A stretch of 64,000 nucleotides of DNA. Source: Agrostemma githago (Eukaryota > Streptophyta > Magnoliopsida > Caryophyllales > Caryophyllaceae). The notes below the pieces were generated by a model. The model was not told the origin of the DNA and searched no databases. It worked only from the letters and a program-made list of their open reading frames with translations. This document shows positions 46,872 through 58,008 of the stretch, in pieces. Both the position numbers and the translations under genes were made by a program. The stretch's first letter is position 1; each line of letters begins with the position of its first letter. Where the stretch lies: the NCBI GenBank assembly GCA_958450325.1, contig OY288247.1:7988429-8052428 (forward strand), in the 5' to 3' direction.

Positions 46872-47571
46872 CTTTTTCCTAACGAGGTTTTACTCAATCC
46901 TAACGACATTTTACCAATTTGTCCTTGTCATTTCACCCAAATTGATTTTCTTTAAAAAACCCTAACTTCAATCCTTCATCAACACCAACAACCACCACCA
47001 AAAACACCAACAAACACCACCCTAAACACAATTAAACCCATCAACACCAACCACCACCCAAAACACCAACAAACACCACCCAAAACACAATTAATTATTA
47101 ATTTGACATAATAAAAGAAAAAAAATAAGATAGTAAAAATACTGAATTAAAAAAATTATATGAAAAGAAAAAAAATTAAGATACCCATATTGTTTACTAG
47201 CAAGGCGCAAGACTCGGTGCAATATCAGAATATACAATTGATTCCCTAGAACCATCCATAATGCACCCTAAATTCCTAACCCTAACTTAAAAAGTTAATT
47301 AAACCATGAACAAAATACTAGTTTAATTAAACCTAAATCCCTAACCCTAATGAATTAATTAAATAATTAATTAAAATGATATTACTTCATTGATAATTGA
47401 ATTAAAATTTATAATCGAATTTGAAAGAGTTCGGTTGATTAAAGAAATTGGGGGTAAAGAGACAAAAGAAGAAGAGAGAAAATTACAAGTTAGGTTAAAT
47501 TATGGAGAGGGTAAATTTGGAAAAATCACGTTATTTTCGTTAGGATTGAGTAAAGGCTCGTTAGGAAAAAG
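46872..47571. mobile_element. Candidate TIR element, about 700 bp, 37-bp arms
   Basis: The left arm starts ctttttcctaacgag and continues with tttactcaatcctaacga. The right end carries the same sequence in reverse complement (35 of 37). The interior holds a duplicated CACCAACAA-rich block (46981-47092) and no recognised transposase. T runs of 8-9 bases flank at 46855 and 47580 but a target duplication is not proven. Confidence 0.5.
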
Positions 47572-47587
47572 TAATTTCGTTTTTTTT

Positions 47588-48631
47588 ATTTCATGTCTTT
47601 GTAACTTTCCCAGTCATTTGTAATATCATAAGCAGTAAATGGACTAATGCACTATTTGACGTTAAGGCGATAGACGCGTAGTTCTTTCTTCTTTTTTAAT
47701 TGATTGTTTTTTAATTTAAAAATTTATTAATTGATTTCTTTTGGGGTTTATCAGTTGGTTTAGTTGTTTTGCCCAATCAGAACATAATACGTGGCCTTAT
47801 TAGAAGATGATATTAGATAAATAATGGATGGAGGATGGTTTGTTTGAATTTTAATAGGGTATATAGATATAGATAGATTAGTTGATATAACTTTTCATTG
47901 GCTATATTTCAATTCATTGTATTTATTTGATTTTGTAACGCTAAATAGAAAATTCAATGCATGGAGAAGGAAAAAAACTAAAACATTACATTAAACAAAT
48001 GAAAAACTGTCAATATCATCTTTAAGATTGAAACTTTATTGCCGAAGGTGAAATATGAAATGAAACGATACTTGGAGAGATAAATGAAACATTATATTAC
48101 TTCTAAGTTAATAATATGACTTGATTAAGATTATGTTTGATAGATGAAGTCTAATTGTATTTTGAGACTTACTTTTATTAAAATATGAGATGTTAGATAA
48201 GCTAAATTATGCATGAGGGATGACTTGTTAAAGTTTTTATCGTATACTATGATTGTACTCGTATGTTGTATCGTGTATTCCGTTGAACCTTGCGGGAACG
48301 TTGTTTTTTTTGCAATTTTTTGAGATATATATATACACACACACACACATACATACATACATACAACTTCAAGATTTGTATTACTTAGCGTGTGTTCTTA
48401 GGAAGACTTATAATTGAGCAATATCAAATTTAGTTTTGGAATGAACAGAAAAGTTGTATCATGCGTTGAAACGATTGTAAGTTCTTTAATTTAAGTTTTC
48501 AAATAAGAATTTGGTGTTACAAAAGATATGTCATAGATATAATAAAATGAATATCAATATAACAAAACTTTGCCAACTAAAACCGTGACGTTGACAACGA
48601 AAATATCATAACAATAATATAATTTTCAATA
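47588..48631. other. AT-rich intergenic sequence, nothing recognised
   Basis: No gene or repeat beyond the microsatellite at 48325-48365 is supported. Confidence 0.5.
48325..48365. repeat. Compound microsatellite (AT)n(AC)n(ATAC)n
   Basis: Consecutive at, ac and atac runs of 10-16 bases each. Confidence 0.9.
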
Positions 48632-48639
48632 AAATTTAG
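48631..48639. repeat. Target site duplication of MULE-like element, left
   Basis: taaaattta, repeated exactly at 49484-49492. Nine bases is the Mutator size. Confidence 0.8.
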
Positions 48640-49483
48640 AGTTATTTAACAGGAATAATATATACCAACTTTGGGTGGTATTCCATAAATAAAACCAACT
48701 TTAAATAATACGGGAATAAAACCATGTATGGGACATATTATACACGAATAAAATTGTCTCACCTGCTACCGCCTACGCCGGTCAATATTTCACTAATACT
48801 GACCTTTCAGGTAACCCCATACAATTCTGGGTTTTTTTTAACTTCATCTTCACTCCATCTTTTTCTACCTCAATTCATTCTCATGCTTCACTTCATCTTC
48901 TTCTTCCTCAATTCATCTTGTCGAAGGTAATTTTTTTTCGAAATTTTTGTTTGTTTATCAATTTTCGAAGGTAATTAATCTTGTCCGTCTTTATAATTAC
49001 CATTAAAATTGTCGAAAATTAATTTTTAGGGGTTATAGCTGTAGAGAAGTTCATTTCTCAATCCTTTGCGTCGACAATGTCAATGGTGAGTATTGTTTTC
49101 ATTTCTCCAAATCGATTTTTCTGGGTTTCCTTCACTAATTTAGGGTTTTTTTAATTCTGAGTTTAATTTAGGGGTTATTTTGGTTTCCTATTAGTCTTCT
49201 TTTAAATTGGTTTGTTTGAAAACGTAGGTTGATCCATGGAGACTTGTGATTTTGAAGTCTTGTTATGGGGAAAATCGAGTTTGTTGTGGACTTGTGGGAA
49301 TGAAGAAGATGAAGATTAATTAATAGTATGGGACCCACAAAATCGATTTCATCCGGTCATTTAAGAGGCAATTTCATTCGTGTATAATTTGTCTCATACA
49401 TGGTTTTTTTTCCCGTATTAATTAAAGTTGGTTTTATTTATGGAATACCACCCAAAGTTGGTATTATTTCTGTTAAATAACCC
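48640..49483. mobile_element. Mutator-like TIR element (non-autonomous)
   Basis: 844 bp. The terminal inverted repeats are about 115 bp long and highly similar: ga/ggttatttaacag, ccaactttgggtggtattcc, taaaaccaactttaa and a accatgtatgg/agaca block. Outside lies a perfect 9-bp duplication. The interior has no transposase. It has splice-like signals and a small split ORF (49077-49323), so it could be a Pack-MULE carrying host gene pieces. Confidence 0.85.
49077..49323 (+). other. Possible captured gene fragment inside MULE
   Basis: ATGTCAATG (49077-49085) is followed by a GTGAGT donor. An aacgtag acceptor ends at 49227. After it an open frame of 31 codons (VDPWRLVILKSCYGENRV onward) runs to TAA at 49321. 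The two parts join in frame to 34 residues. No family recognised. This could be chance. Confidence 0.3.
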
Positions 49484-49492
49484 TAAAATTTA

Positions 49493-49857
49493 TGTATAAA
49501 TATTTTATTAAAATGCATAATCTAATAATCCTTCATTTCTCCCAGCATTTAATACAATACATTCAATAAACGTATTTCTTATATATTTTTTAAATAATAA
49601 ATTTGGCCAATGAGAAGAATGTGACATGGCATCATGAAATGCTTTCAAACTCAAATGGTGAAATGTAATTGCTTTGCTTGACTTTTATTTAATAATATAT
49701 ATAGATATATAGATATAGATTATTTGCCCTCACTCCATCAGTTCGATCTTAAAATACATAAAGATGAAGAGTGAGTCACAAGTTTAAAGCCGAAAATCAA
49801 AGATACGTATGTCGTCACTAATTATAATACAGGTGAATTATATATGTGAATAGATGT
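49493..49857. other. Intergenic sequence, nothing recognised
   Basis: AT-rich; an (atatag)n-like run lies at 49696-49721. Left flank of copia element E. Confidence 0.5.
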
Positions 49858-50226
49858 TGGGCGGAAGCTAACAAACACGGCAATAATAAAAGAAAGAGAC
49901 CAAGATTTAACGTGGTTCACTAACAACTTGTTAGCTACGTCCACAGGCGAAGGGAAAAACTTTTACTATGTCGAGAATGCAAATTACAGACTCGTATGAG
50001 CTCTCTCTAAGTAATGACTTAAGAGACTCAAATATTTTTGGATGAATTCTAAGGTGGAGGGGAGACTCCTATATATATGAAAAGAATCCCCTCACCTTTT
50101 CTAATCTATCGATGTGGGACAAAAATACAATATATATGTTGTACATGAACCACACTTTCCTATTTCCTTAGATGTGGGGCAACCACCAAACTAGGAAATA
50201 TCAACTTCAAGTCACATATTCTAACA
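49858..50226 (-). repeat. Element E 3' LTR
   Basis: 369 bp. On the minus strand it starts TGTTAGAATATGTGAC, typical of this copia group, and ends ttccgccca. It contains a TATA-like run, minus tatatatagg (about 50070). Confidence 0.92.
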
Positions 50227-50238
50227 ATTCTCCACCTT
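50227..50238 (-). other. Polypurine tract of element E
   Basis: Minus strand aaggtggagaat abuts the LTR start. Confidence 0.85.
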
Positions 50239-50305
50239 GACTTGAACGATCGCATCTTTCAACGGTCTTCAATCAATAGTCGTTTTTCTCCCTTCCCTCG
50301 GTTGT

Positions 50306-50412
50306 CTTTTTCACCCAAAACACGGGTCTTGCCTTTTTCACCCAAGACACGGGCTTGCATTTTTCACCCAAGGCACGGGTCTTGCCTTTTTCACCCAAGG
50401 CACGGGTTTGCT
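50306..50412. repeat. Tandem repeat, about 28 bp x 4, in E 3' UTR
   Basis: Unit tttttcacccaaggcacggg plus ttgcc, four copies with small changes. It lies between the pol stop and the polypurine tract. Confidence 0.9.
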
Positions 50413-50460
50413 CTACCTAGGACTTAATACCCTCTGTGGAGCTGTGAAGCCCCAGAGGGC

Positions 50461-52500
50461 TTACATATAACTGTCAACATTTAGCAAATCCAAACAATGT
50501 TTGAATTTGCTAGGCGGAACCGGCTTAGTGAACATGTCAGCTGGATTATCAGCTATCCCAACCTTTTTCACCACGATGCGCTTCTCACTACGTAGGAAAT
50601 GATACTTTACATCAATGTGTTTGGTTCTTTCATGATGCACCTGATCCTTAGCAAGACATAAGCTATCACAGTACACAACTGCTTGATCATGATGTAACCC
50701 AAGATCGCTAACAAACCCTTTCAACCAAATACCCTCCTTGGCCGCTTCAGTTAAAGCCATGTACTCAGCCTCTGTTGTTGACAAATTAATAGACGACTGT
50801 AGAGTTGCCTTCCAGCTAACAACAGATCCACCAAGAGTGTATACGTAGCCAGTCATCGATCTTCTACCGTCTACATCTGCTGCATAATCAGAATCAGAAT
50901 AACACGTCACCAAACACGTTGTATCACACCCATATATGAGACCGACATCTGACGTTCCCCTCAAATAGCGGAATATCTGCTTAACTTGTTGCCAGTGTTC
51001 GCGGCCAGGTTGAGCCATAAACCTGCTTACAACACTAAAAGCATGCGCAATATCAGGCCTCGTGCAAACCATAGCGTACATCAAGCTATCAACTGCACTT
51101 GCATACGGAACACCTGACATGTATGTCTTCTCAGCTTCAGTTTGAGGTGCAAAAGAATTAGATAACCGAACATTCGCAGCCGATGGAGTGTTTATAGGTT
51201 TCGCGGCACTCATCCCAAACCTGGATAAAACCTTCAAAATATAACTTTTCTGTGACAAGAAAAGCTTCTTCTGAACCCGATCTCTATAAATCTCCATGTC
51301 GAGAATTTTCCTAGCTGCTCCCAAATCTTTCATATCAAACTCGGAACTGAGAAGTACCTTGAGCTTCTGAACATAAGACATCTTCTTCGCAGCTATGAGC
51401 ATATCATCTACGTATAGGACCAAGTATAAATACGAGCCATCCTCCATTTTGTTATGATAAACACAACAATCATAAGGACTTCTATTGTAGCCATGCCCTA
51501 CCATAAAGTTGTCAAACTTCTTGTACCACTGTCTCGGTGATTGTTTGAGCCCGTATAAGGACTTCTTTAACTTACAAGCATAGGCCTCTTTTCCCGGAAT
51601 TTTGAACCTCTCTGGCTGACTCATCAAGATATCTTCCTCTAACTCCCCATGAAGGAAAGTTGTCTTCACATCCAGTTGTTCTAGTTCTAGATCATAATGA
51701 GCGACCATCGCTAAAAGAACTCGAATAGAAGTGTGTCTCACTACAGGAGAAAAGATCTCATTGTAGTCAACTCCTTCTTTCTGACTAAAACCTTTCACGA
51801 CTAGACGTGCCTTGTATCTGATGCTTTCACCCTCTGTTGTTCCTTCTTTCCGTTTGAATACCCACTTGCAACCAACCACCTTCCTGCCTTGTGGCACCTT
51901 AACTAGCTCCCATGTCTTGTTCTTGTGAAGAGACTCTATCTCTTCACTCATAGCAGTGATCCATTGCGCCGAATCACCACTAGAAACTGCTTCTCTATAA
52001 GATAGTGGCTCAGATGACTCAATTTCGTCGGCTACTTGTAGTGCATATCCCACCATCTCTTCAGCATAGCAGTTCTGGGAACGAATTCTTCGCCCCTCTA
52101 TCTCTTTGATCAACCTACTAGGCTCTCTTATTGTTCGTCTAGGACGGCCATCAGGAGCCTCTGGTTCATCAACACTGGACTCTTCTGGTTGACTTTCCTC
52201 CCCAGCCAGAGTAGTCTCTAAAGCTTCTTCTGTAACTTGGATCGATGTTCCTGGTAACAACACGGCTGGCGCTACATCTGGCTCCACCTATTTCTCGATA
52301 CTATCATTCTTGTCTTGACTTGTTGAATTATCGGAAGACACAAACATAGAGCTTTCATCGAAAGTGACATCCCTGCTAAGAATGACACGGTTCTCTGACG
52401 GAGACCAAATGCGGTATCCCTTAACTCCATCTCCATATCCCATAAAGCAACCCTTTTTGGCTCGCGCTCTAGCTTTCCCTCATTTACATGATAATAGGCT
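50461..52500 (-). pseudogene. pol: Element E reverse transcriptase and RNase H
   Basis: 608 open codons (52287-50461) plus an upstream in-frame part after a TAG at 52290-52288 (SIEK, stop, VEPDV). Linker and RT: WELVKVPQGRKVVGCKWVFK, YKARLVVKGFSQKEGVDY, KTTFLHGELEEDI and LYVDDMLIAAK. RNase H: CYSDSDYAADVDGRRS, NLSTTEAEYMALTEA and VYCDSLC. It ends ADMFTKPVPPSKFKHCLDLLNV. Catalytic residues look intact. The frame joins integrase only through a frameshift near 52470. Confidence 0.93.
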
Positions 52501-53300
52501 AAACAACCAAAAACCTTCAGACATGAATAATCAGAATCTTTACCAGACCATACCTCATAAGGCGTCTTGCAGTCAATCCCCGTATGAGGTGCACGATTTA
52601 TCAAGTAACATGTCGTCTTCACAGCTTCACCCCAAAGCTTCCTAGTCAACCCTGCATTGGAGACCATGCACCGAACTCTCTCAAGCAACGTCTGATTCAT
52701 GCGCTCTGCAACACCGTTTTGCTGCGGTGTTCCCCTAATGGTGTGATGCCTAGCAATCCCATTATCCTTGCACAGCTCATTGAACTCAGACAGACAAAAT
52801 TCCAGACCATTATCCGTTCGTAGCCTTTTGATCTTCTTTCCCGTTTGATTTTCCACTAACGCCTTCCACTGAATGAAGGTTTTAAGGACCTCACTCTTGT
52901 GCTTCAACAAATAAAGCCACGTGTACCTGGAGAAATCATCTATAAAGGTGACAAAATAGTGAAAACCTTCAATACCTTCTACGCGAGCAGGACCCCAACA
53001 ATCTGAATGGATATAATCAAGCGTTCCCTTGGTAGTGTGCACCCCTTTGCCGAACTTATCACGATGCTTCTTCCCGAACACACAATGCTCGCAGAAACTA
53101 AGATTCTTCATCTTATACCTACCCAGAAGATCCCTCTTGGATAATATATGCATCCCTCGTTCACCCATGTGACCAAGTCGCATATGCCATAACTTAGTCT
53201 CATCTGTGTGATGATCCTCTGACGCTACAACTGCAGAACCTGTCAACGTCATACCTTGCAATAAATACAAGGTATTTCTCTTGATACCCGTAAGTATCAC
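52460..53300 (-). pseudogene. pol: Element E integrase
   Basis: GAG-pre-integrase/HHCC finger LWHMRLGHMGERGM ... CEHCVFGK. The DDE core has the first Asp in YIHSDCWGPA, the second in LRTDNGLEF and Glu in NGVAERMNQTLLE. FVTFIDDFSRYTWLYLLK lies between them. A frameshift near 52470 (after NEGKLEREP) ends this frame; the correct continuation (GYGDGVKGYR) lies in the next frame. A TAG at 53312-53310 separates it from protease in the same frame. Confidence 0.92.
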
Positions 53301-53309
53301 CTTGGAACC

Positions 53310-54458
53310 CTACATAACGTTTAATGTCCCTTCTGAACCCGAAAAAGTGAAACCCTTTTCATCTAGAACACCAAGAGATATCAAATTTTTCTTCAACAAA
53401 GGAACATGTCTTACGTCAGTTAAAGTACGAATCATACCATCACATGTTTTAATCTTGATTGACCCTTTCCTAGAAACTTTGCAGACGACATCATTTCCCA
53501 TAACAACATTACCCCCATTAAAGCTTTCATAAGTGGAAAACCAATCACGATGTGGACACATATGATATGAACAACCTGAGTCTAAAACCCATTTGTCGGA
53601 AGGATGTTGAACCTTATTGACAGTTAAGGCTATATCATCCTCTGAATCATACTTTTGACCCTGGACAACGGCTGCAGTTGAAGGCTTTTTCTTTGGACAA
53701 TCAGCCTTCCAATGTCCCGGTTTCTTACAAATGTGGCAAAGGTCATTTGGGCTTGGTCCTTTAGGTTTAGATTTAGACTTATTCTTTTTCTTACCTCCTT
53801 GACCCTTCCCCTTGGATGTATTAACTACTAACCCGACATTATGACTTTCACCCACATCAATTGTCGCCTTTTGACGCAACTCCCTAGTGTGAAGGGCCGA
53901 CTTCACCTCTTCTAGGGCCAAGGTTTCTTTCCCAACAACAAACGACTCAACAAAGTTTTCATACGAGTTAGGCAAAGAAACAAGCAGTATTAAGGCATCA
54001 TCCTCATCCTCGACCTTAACATCTATATTACGTAAATCAAGCAATATAGTATTTAATCTATCGAGATGATCTCTAAGGGACATACCATCTTGCATTCGGA
54101 GGTTAAACAAGGGTTACTTCAAAAACAACTTGTTGGTGAGCGACTTCGTCATAAACAAAGACTCCAACTTTGACCAAAGCCCCAAGGCAGTATCTTCGTC
54201 ATCAACTTCGGTGATGACGTCATCCGCCAAACATAACAAAATGGTGGAGTGCGCTTTCTCCTCCATCACCTCCAATTTGGCAGCTGTGATGCTCCCCTTT
54301 GTAGGTTCTGCTCCCTCGGCTGACACTGTATCCTTAATACCCTTCGTCAAGGGTTTCCAAATACCTTGCTGCTTAAGCAAGGCCTTCATCTTAATTTGCC
54401 ATAGCCCGAAGCTATTCCTTCCCGTGAACTTCTCAATCTTCATACTCATCGCCGCCAT
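53310..54458 (-). pseudogene. gag: Element E gag and protease
   Basis: Gag starts at ATG 54458 (MAAMSMKIEKFTGRNSFGLW). A TAA at 54116-54114 interrupts it, after which the same frame continues (PLFNLRMQDGMSLRDHL). The zinc knuckle CHICKKPGHWKADC is intact. Protease has active site LDSGCSYHMC. The frame ends at TAG 53312, where integrase continues in frame. Gag, protease and integrase were therefore one frame with two point-mutation stops. Confidence 0.92.
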
Positions 54459-54491
54459 TTCCCGAGATCACAGATACCCGAGATACCTTGA

Positions 54492-54503
54492 TCTCTGATA
54501 CCA
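54492..54503 (-). other. Primer binding site, tRNA-Met type (element E)
   Basis: Minus strand tggtatcagaga, six bases from the LTR end. Confidence 0.9.
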
Positions 54504-54509
54504 GTTTAT

Positions 54510-54789
54510 TGTGCGGAAGCTAACAAACACGGCAATAATAAAAGAAAGAGACCAAGATTTAACGTGGTTCACTAACAACTTGTTAGCTACGTCCACAAGC
54601 GAAGGGAAAAACTTTTACTATGTCGAGAATGTAAATTACAGACTCGTATGAGCTCTCTCTAAGTAATGACTTAAGAGACTCAAATATTTTTGGATGAATT
54701 CTAAGGTGGAGGGGAGACTCCTATATATATGAAAAGAATCCCCTCACCTTTATTAATCTATCGATGTGGGACAAAAATACAATATATAT
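54510..54789 (-). repeat. Element E 5' LTR, split by element C
   Basis: Matches 49858-50137. It stops at aatatatat, where foreign tgttccggtcacgg begins. Confidence 0.93.
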
Positions 54790-55230
54790 TGTTCCGGTCA
54801 CGGAAACAATTCACCCGACCTTGGATCCGGGCTGTATGACTGGGTTGATAGTGAACAATTGACCGCTTGATTTCCTTCAGCCTCCCCTTCCTCTCACTCC
54901 CTTGATCGGACCTTCCCGGCGGAGTTGGCCTGCTCCCTGCACAATGAACGCACAAGGCCTTGGAGGTTGTCCGAGGAAACCCTCTCTGATGCCTAAGTCA
55001 GTCCGTGAAGTGCCTTGACAAACCTAGCTCGTGAGGAACTAGGTGGCGTTTTTGGGAGTAAGAGTCTAGAGAGAGAAAATCCAACCCCTCTTTTGTGGGA
55101 AATGGGTAAGTATTTATACCTTCCCACAAGAGATAGGAAAAGAGAAAGAAGAAGAGGGAAATGGGTGGATGTTGGTGCGACACGTGGACTCACCTTGTCC
55201 ACTCATTTCCCCTTACCTTAGGCAAAATGA
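54790..55230 (-). repeat. Element C 3' LTR, inner limit uncertain
   Basis: Outer limit from the E LTR break. A minus-strand TATA box (55111-55118) lies in it. The inner limit cannot be fixed without the other LTR; 55230 is a guess. Confidence 0.5.
55111..55118 (-). promoter_or_regulatory. TATA box of element C LTR, inside an inverted repeat
   Basis: Minus strand ggtataaatac. Flanked by ttgtgggaa (55092-55101) and ttcccacaa (55121-55129), a 9-bp inverted repeat around the TATA box. Confidence 0.65.
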
Positions 55231-55760
55231 CGGATGGGTCCTCGGTTCTCCTTTGGTTCTGCTTAGGCAGGAGCGCCCTGGAAGCAGGCGGGAGGCCTGG
55301 TTTGCCCTGTTTGGCAGGCGGCCAGGCTTTGCCGGGCGGCTAAGGGATTAAGGCCACACTTGGAGATTTCAATGATCTTGATGGAAAGTCTGCTGGGCAG
55401 GCCTTTCCTCCTTCTGGGACTGGTCGCCCTGGGGCCTGACTGGCGGGCGGCCAAAGGTAGGCAACCGTCCCCCATCAATTGGCCCTCGCCGGCTGAGGGG
55501 GAGCGGGGCTCCTGCTCGGCAGGCGACGTCTTGTTTTGGGACGGCGGGAGGTTGACTCCTTGGACACTTGCATTAAATGTGCCGCGTGTTCCCGAGGGAA
55601 CATGCTTTAATTTCTCTGGGTATGCAGAGAGTTCAAACGTCTTTTGTTATGATTACCCTCCTTTGCATAGAGAATTTTCGAGCAGTGTGCCAGTTCGATG
55701 ATTGGCTCTCTTCTTTGCAGAAGTGGTTGGGGCACCATTAATGCTCTGCTTCTGCTTTTG
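55231..55760. other. Element C spacer upstream of small antisense ORF
   Basis: GC-rich, with repeated gcaggcg(g/a) and gcggccagg words. Probably the end of the LTR plus spacer. No gene supported. Confidence 0.45.
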
Positions 55761-55768
55761 TATAAATT
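55761..55768 (+). promoter_or_regulatory. TATA box of small antisense unit in C
   Basis: tataaatt 68 bp upstream of the ATG at 55829. Confidence 0.5.
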
Positions 55769-55828
55769 GCATCCTCCTTCACTATTTTTATGATCCATTT
55801 CCAACTTTTCCTCTCTTTGTCTTTAATC

Positions 55829-56413
55829 ATGGCTTGGATCAAAAAAAGTGTAACTCGTCGTGGAGTTAGGCATGTTACTTTCATCTTTAGAGGATTTTGG
55901 AGGCTTCGATATGCTCGTGCTGCTTACCTAGCTGTTCGTCGGAGTCGCCGTTCATGACTTCATTTCCGCCGGAGGAGTCAGAAGGCCTCTGTTAGGATGG
56001 GCAAACGCCCTAGGAGGTCCTCGCCTCCTGCTGCGCCTAGGTTTAGGCGCTGCCCCCAGGGAGGGGGCTGTTTTGACAGGGGATGCCATGAGTGCTTTCC
56101 ATGGCTGCACCCTGAACAATTTGACCCCAACTTTTCTGACACTGATTCCTCCTTGGCGTCAGGTCCCTCTTCGCCTATGAAGAAGACAGGCTGTCGCACC
56201 TGCGACGAATCCCGGGCCGTTCCCTTTGGAGGGGACTGGGAAGATAGCAGCCATGACTCTGATGACAGCGAGGGTCTTGGTTGCCTGAGCGACAAGGATG
56301 AAGACGGAGCTTCTGATGACCCTTTCCAGGGCTCCCCAGACTGGGACTGGGGCTCGGCTCTCGGGAGTCCAGGCAGCCCTGGGGATTATTCCCCAGATTT
56401 GGGCGATGACTAG
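55829..56413 (+). pseudogene. Small basic/acidic antisense ORF of element C, one stop
   Basis: One frame of 195 codons interrupted by a single TGA at 55955. The first 42 residues (MAWIKKSVTRRGVRHVTF onward) are strongly basic. The 13 codons after the stop keep the Arg-rich pattern (LHFRRRSQKASVR) up to the ATG at 55997. The rest has a Cys cluster (CPQGGGCFDRGCHEC) and CRTC, and ends in an acidic Ser/Asp/Gly-rich tail. Unrecognised family. The charge layout suggests nucleic-acid binding plus an acidic tail, which is inference. An AATGAAAT signal follows at 56519. It is separate from the longer antisense gene downstream. Confidence 0.5.
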
Positions 56414-56738
56414 GCCTGCGTGGCAGGGTATTTGGTTTCTGTCAGGCCGGAATTTTTGGGCCTTATGTATTTTTCTTTTCGTATCTGTCTCAAGATGTAA
56501 CTTTCCTTCGTAAGACTTAATGAAATGAAAATCAGGCGACGCGTTTGTGTACTGCGATTTTTTTTTTTTTTTTGCCAGGGGGGACGTCATAGGGTGACCA
56601 ATCTTCTGACACCCTTTGGTCCTCCCGAGGTTTTTCTTGGGAAGCTACCTAAAGCAAACCTCCATGGGGGCGACACGTGGACCGCAGCCTTTGGGTGAAT
56701 TCCTGAGGGTTGGGCGACTCTTGGCATGCCTTTCTTTC

Positions 56739-56746
56739 TATAAAAG
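56739..56746 (+). promoter_or_regulatory. TATA box of long antisense gene in C
   Basis: tataaaag in a C/T-rich context, 245 bp upstream of ATG 56991. Confidence 0.6.
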
Positions 56747-56990
56747 TGATCAGTCATCCATTCTTTCACTTTTTTCAATCTTTTTTTTCCTTCAAAACTC
56801 ACCTATTCTCTTTATCTGTCAAAAACCCTTGAGCGTTGAAGGATCGTATCCTACCTTGCACCCCCATTTCCCTGAGAGACTCTTTCTTCGGGCTTTGTAA
56901 CGTGCTGTCAGGCGATCTTAGGTCAGATTTTCATCCTCCATTCTTTTTCTCTCTTCGATTTCCTTTTTTTCGCTTCTTTTTTAGAGTAAC

Positions 56991-58008
56991 ATGTCTAGAA
57001 CCCGTGAACGGATTTTGCCCTTTATCGACCCATCAAAGAGGGGAGAAGGGGTGAATTTTGCCTCCTCTTCTAGGGAGGTTGGTCTTGAGGAAGAGCATTC
57101 GACGGGCAGTGGGGGCGGTAATTCTCCTGACCCCCCTTCGTTTGATGCTATTAACTCGGACGACGAGGCGTTGGAAGTTAACCCTTCCAGAACTTCCGGC
57201 CCCCTCGTTTGTCGGGAAAGGGGGAGGGTTTACTATTTAGACAAGGCTAAATACCGCATCCCTCTGAGTACTTTCCCTGACCCGAAAAATCGGGAGACGA
57301 TCCTTGCAAAGAACGCCGCCGGCGTGATTGAGCGGCTCTATAACTTCGGGGAGGGGTATACAGTTGTTGTCCCCGGCGAAAAGGATACCGTATGCAACCC
57401 CCCCGATGGGTGCATAGCGGTTTACCATAAATGTTTAGAGTTTGGCCTTCGCTTTCCCCTTCATCCTTCCTTAGAGGAGATCTTCAGGCGCATGAACGTC
57501 GTCATCGCCCAGCTGACAGCCACAGCTGTCAGGGCGTTGATTTCATATGTCTGGACCTGTCTTTTCCACCGCATGGAGCCTTCCATCGACGCCCTGCGGT
57601 TTATGGTGGGTTTACAGATGGTTTCTTCTGGGAGTACGGGCTCCCCTGGTTATTGGTCCCTCTTAAGGCAGAAGGGACATTGTTTGGTGTGGCCTGGCAT
57701 GGACAGCTTGAGGGACTGGAAGAACAACTTCCTTTACATACACAGCATCCATGGGTGGAGGATTCCTCGTCATTTCAGGAATCATGTCCACACCAGGCTG
57801 GAGACCCCTGAGGAGTACCACCCTGGCGTGGGTGGAAAGGCCTTGGAGGTTAAGCTAAGTGAGAAGGACAAGGAGTTGACGGCCTACTTTGCTGCCCACA
57901 CTAACAAGTATGGGGTGTATGGCCCCACCTTATGGCTCCCTCATGCGGAGCTTATAGCGACTGATAATTACTTGACCCGGTTGGGCATGAATCCGGGTCT
58001 AGATAAAG
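56991..58008 (+). CDS. Antisense ORF (aORF) of element C, exon 1
   Basis: 339 codons plus one base from ATG (MSRTRERILPFIDPSKRG). A Ser/acidic N-terminus precedes a folded part resembling the 'putative gypsy type transposon' domain of Tat antisense ORFs (KCLEFGLRFPLHPSLEEIFRRM, WKNNFLYIHSIHGWRIPRHF). The family name is from memory and unverified. The exon ends at an AAAG|GTAGTT donor. Function is unknown; the gene is convergent with pol. Confidence 0.78.

Larger units (their letters stand above)
49858..54789 (-). mobile_element. Tnt1/Tork-like Ty1/copia element E
   Basis: Minus-strand element with a complete 3' LTR (49858-50226), pol and gag, a tRNA-Met primer site and the first 280 bp (in plus coordinates) of the 5' LTR. 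Tat element C was inserted into that LTR at 54790; the remaining about 89 bp of LTR should lie beyond the window. The LTR parts differ at about four of 280 sites, so the element is fairly young despite its broken frames. Confidence 0.92.
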
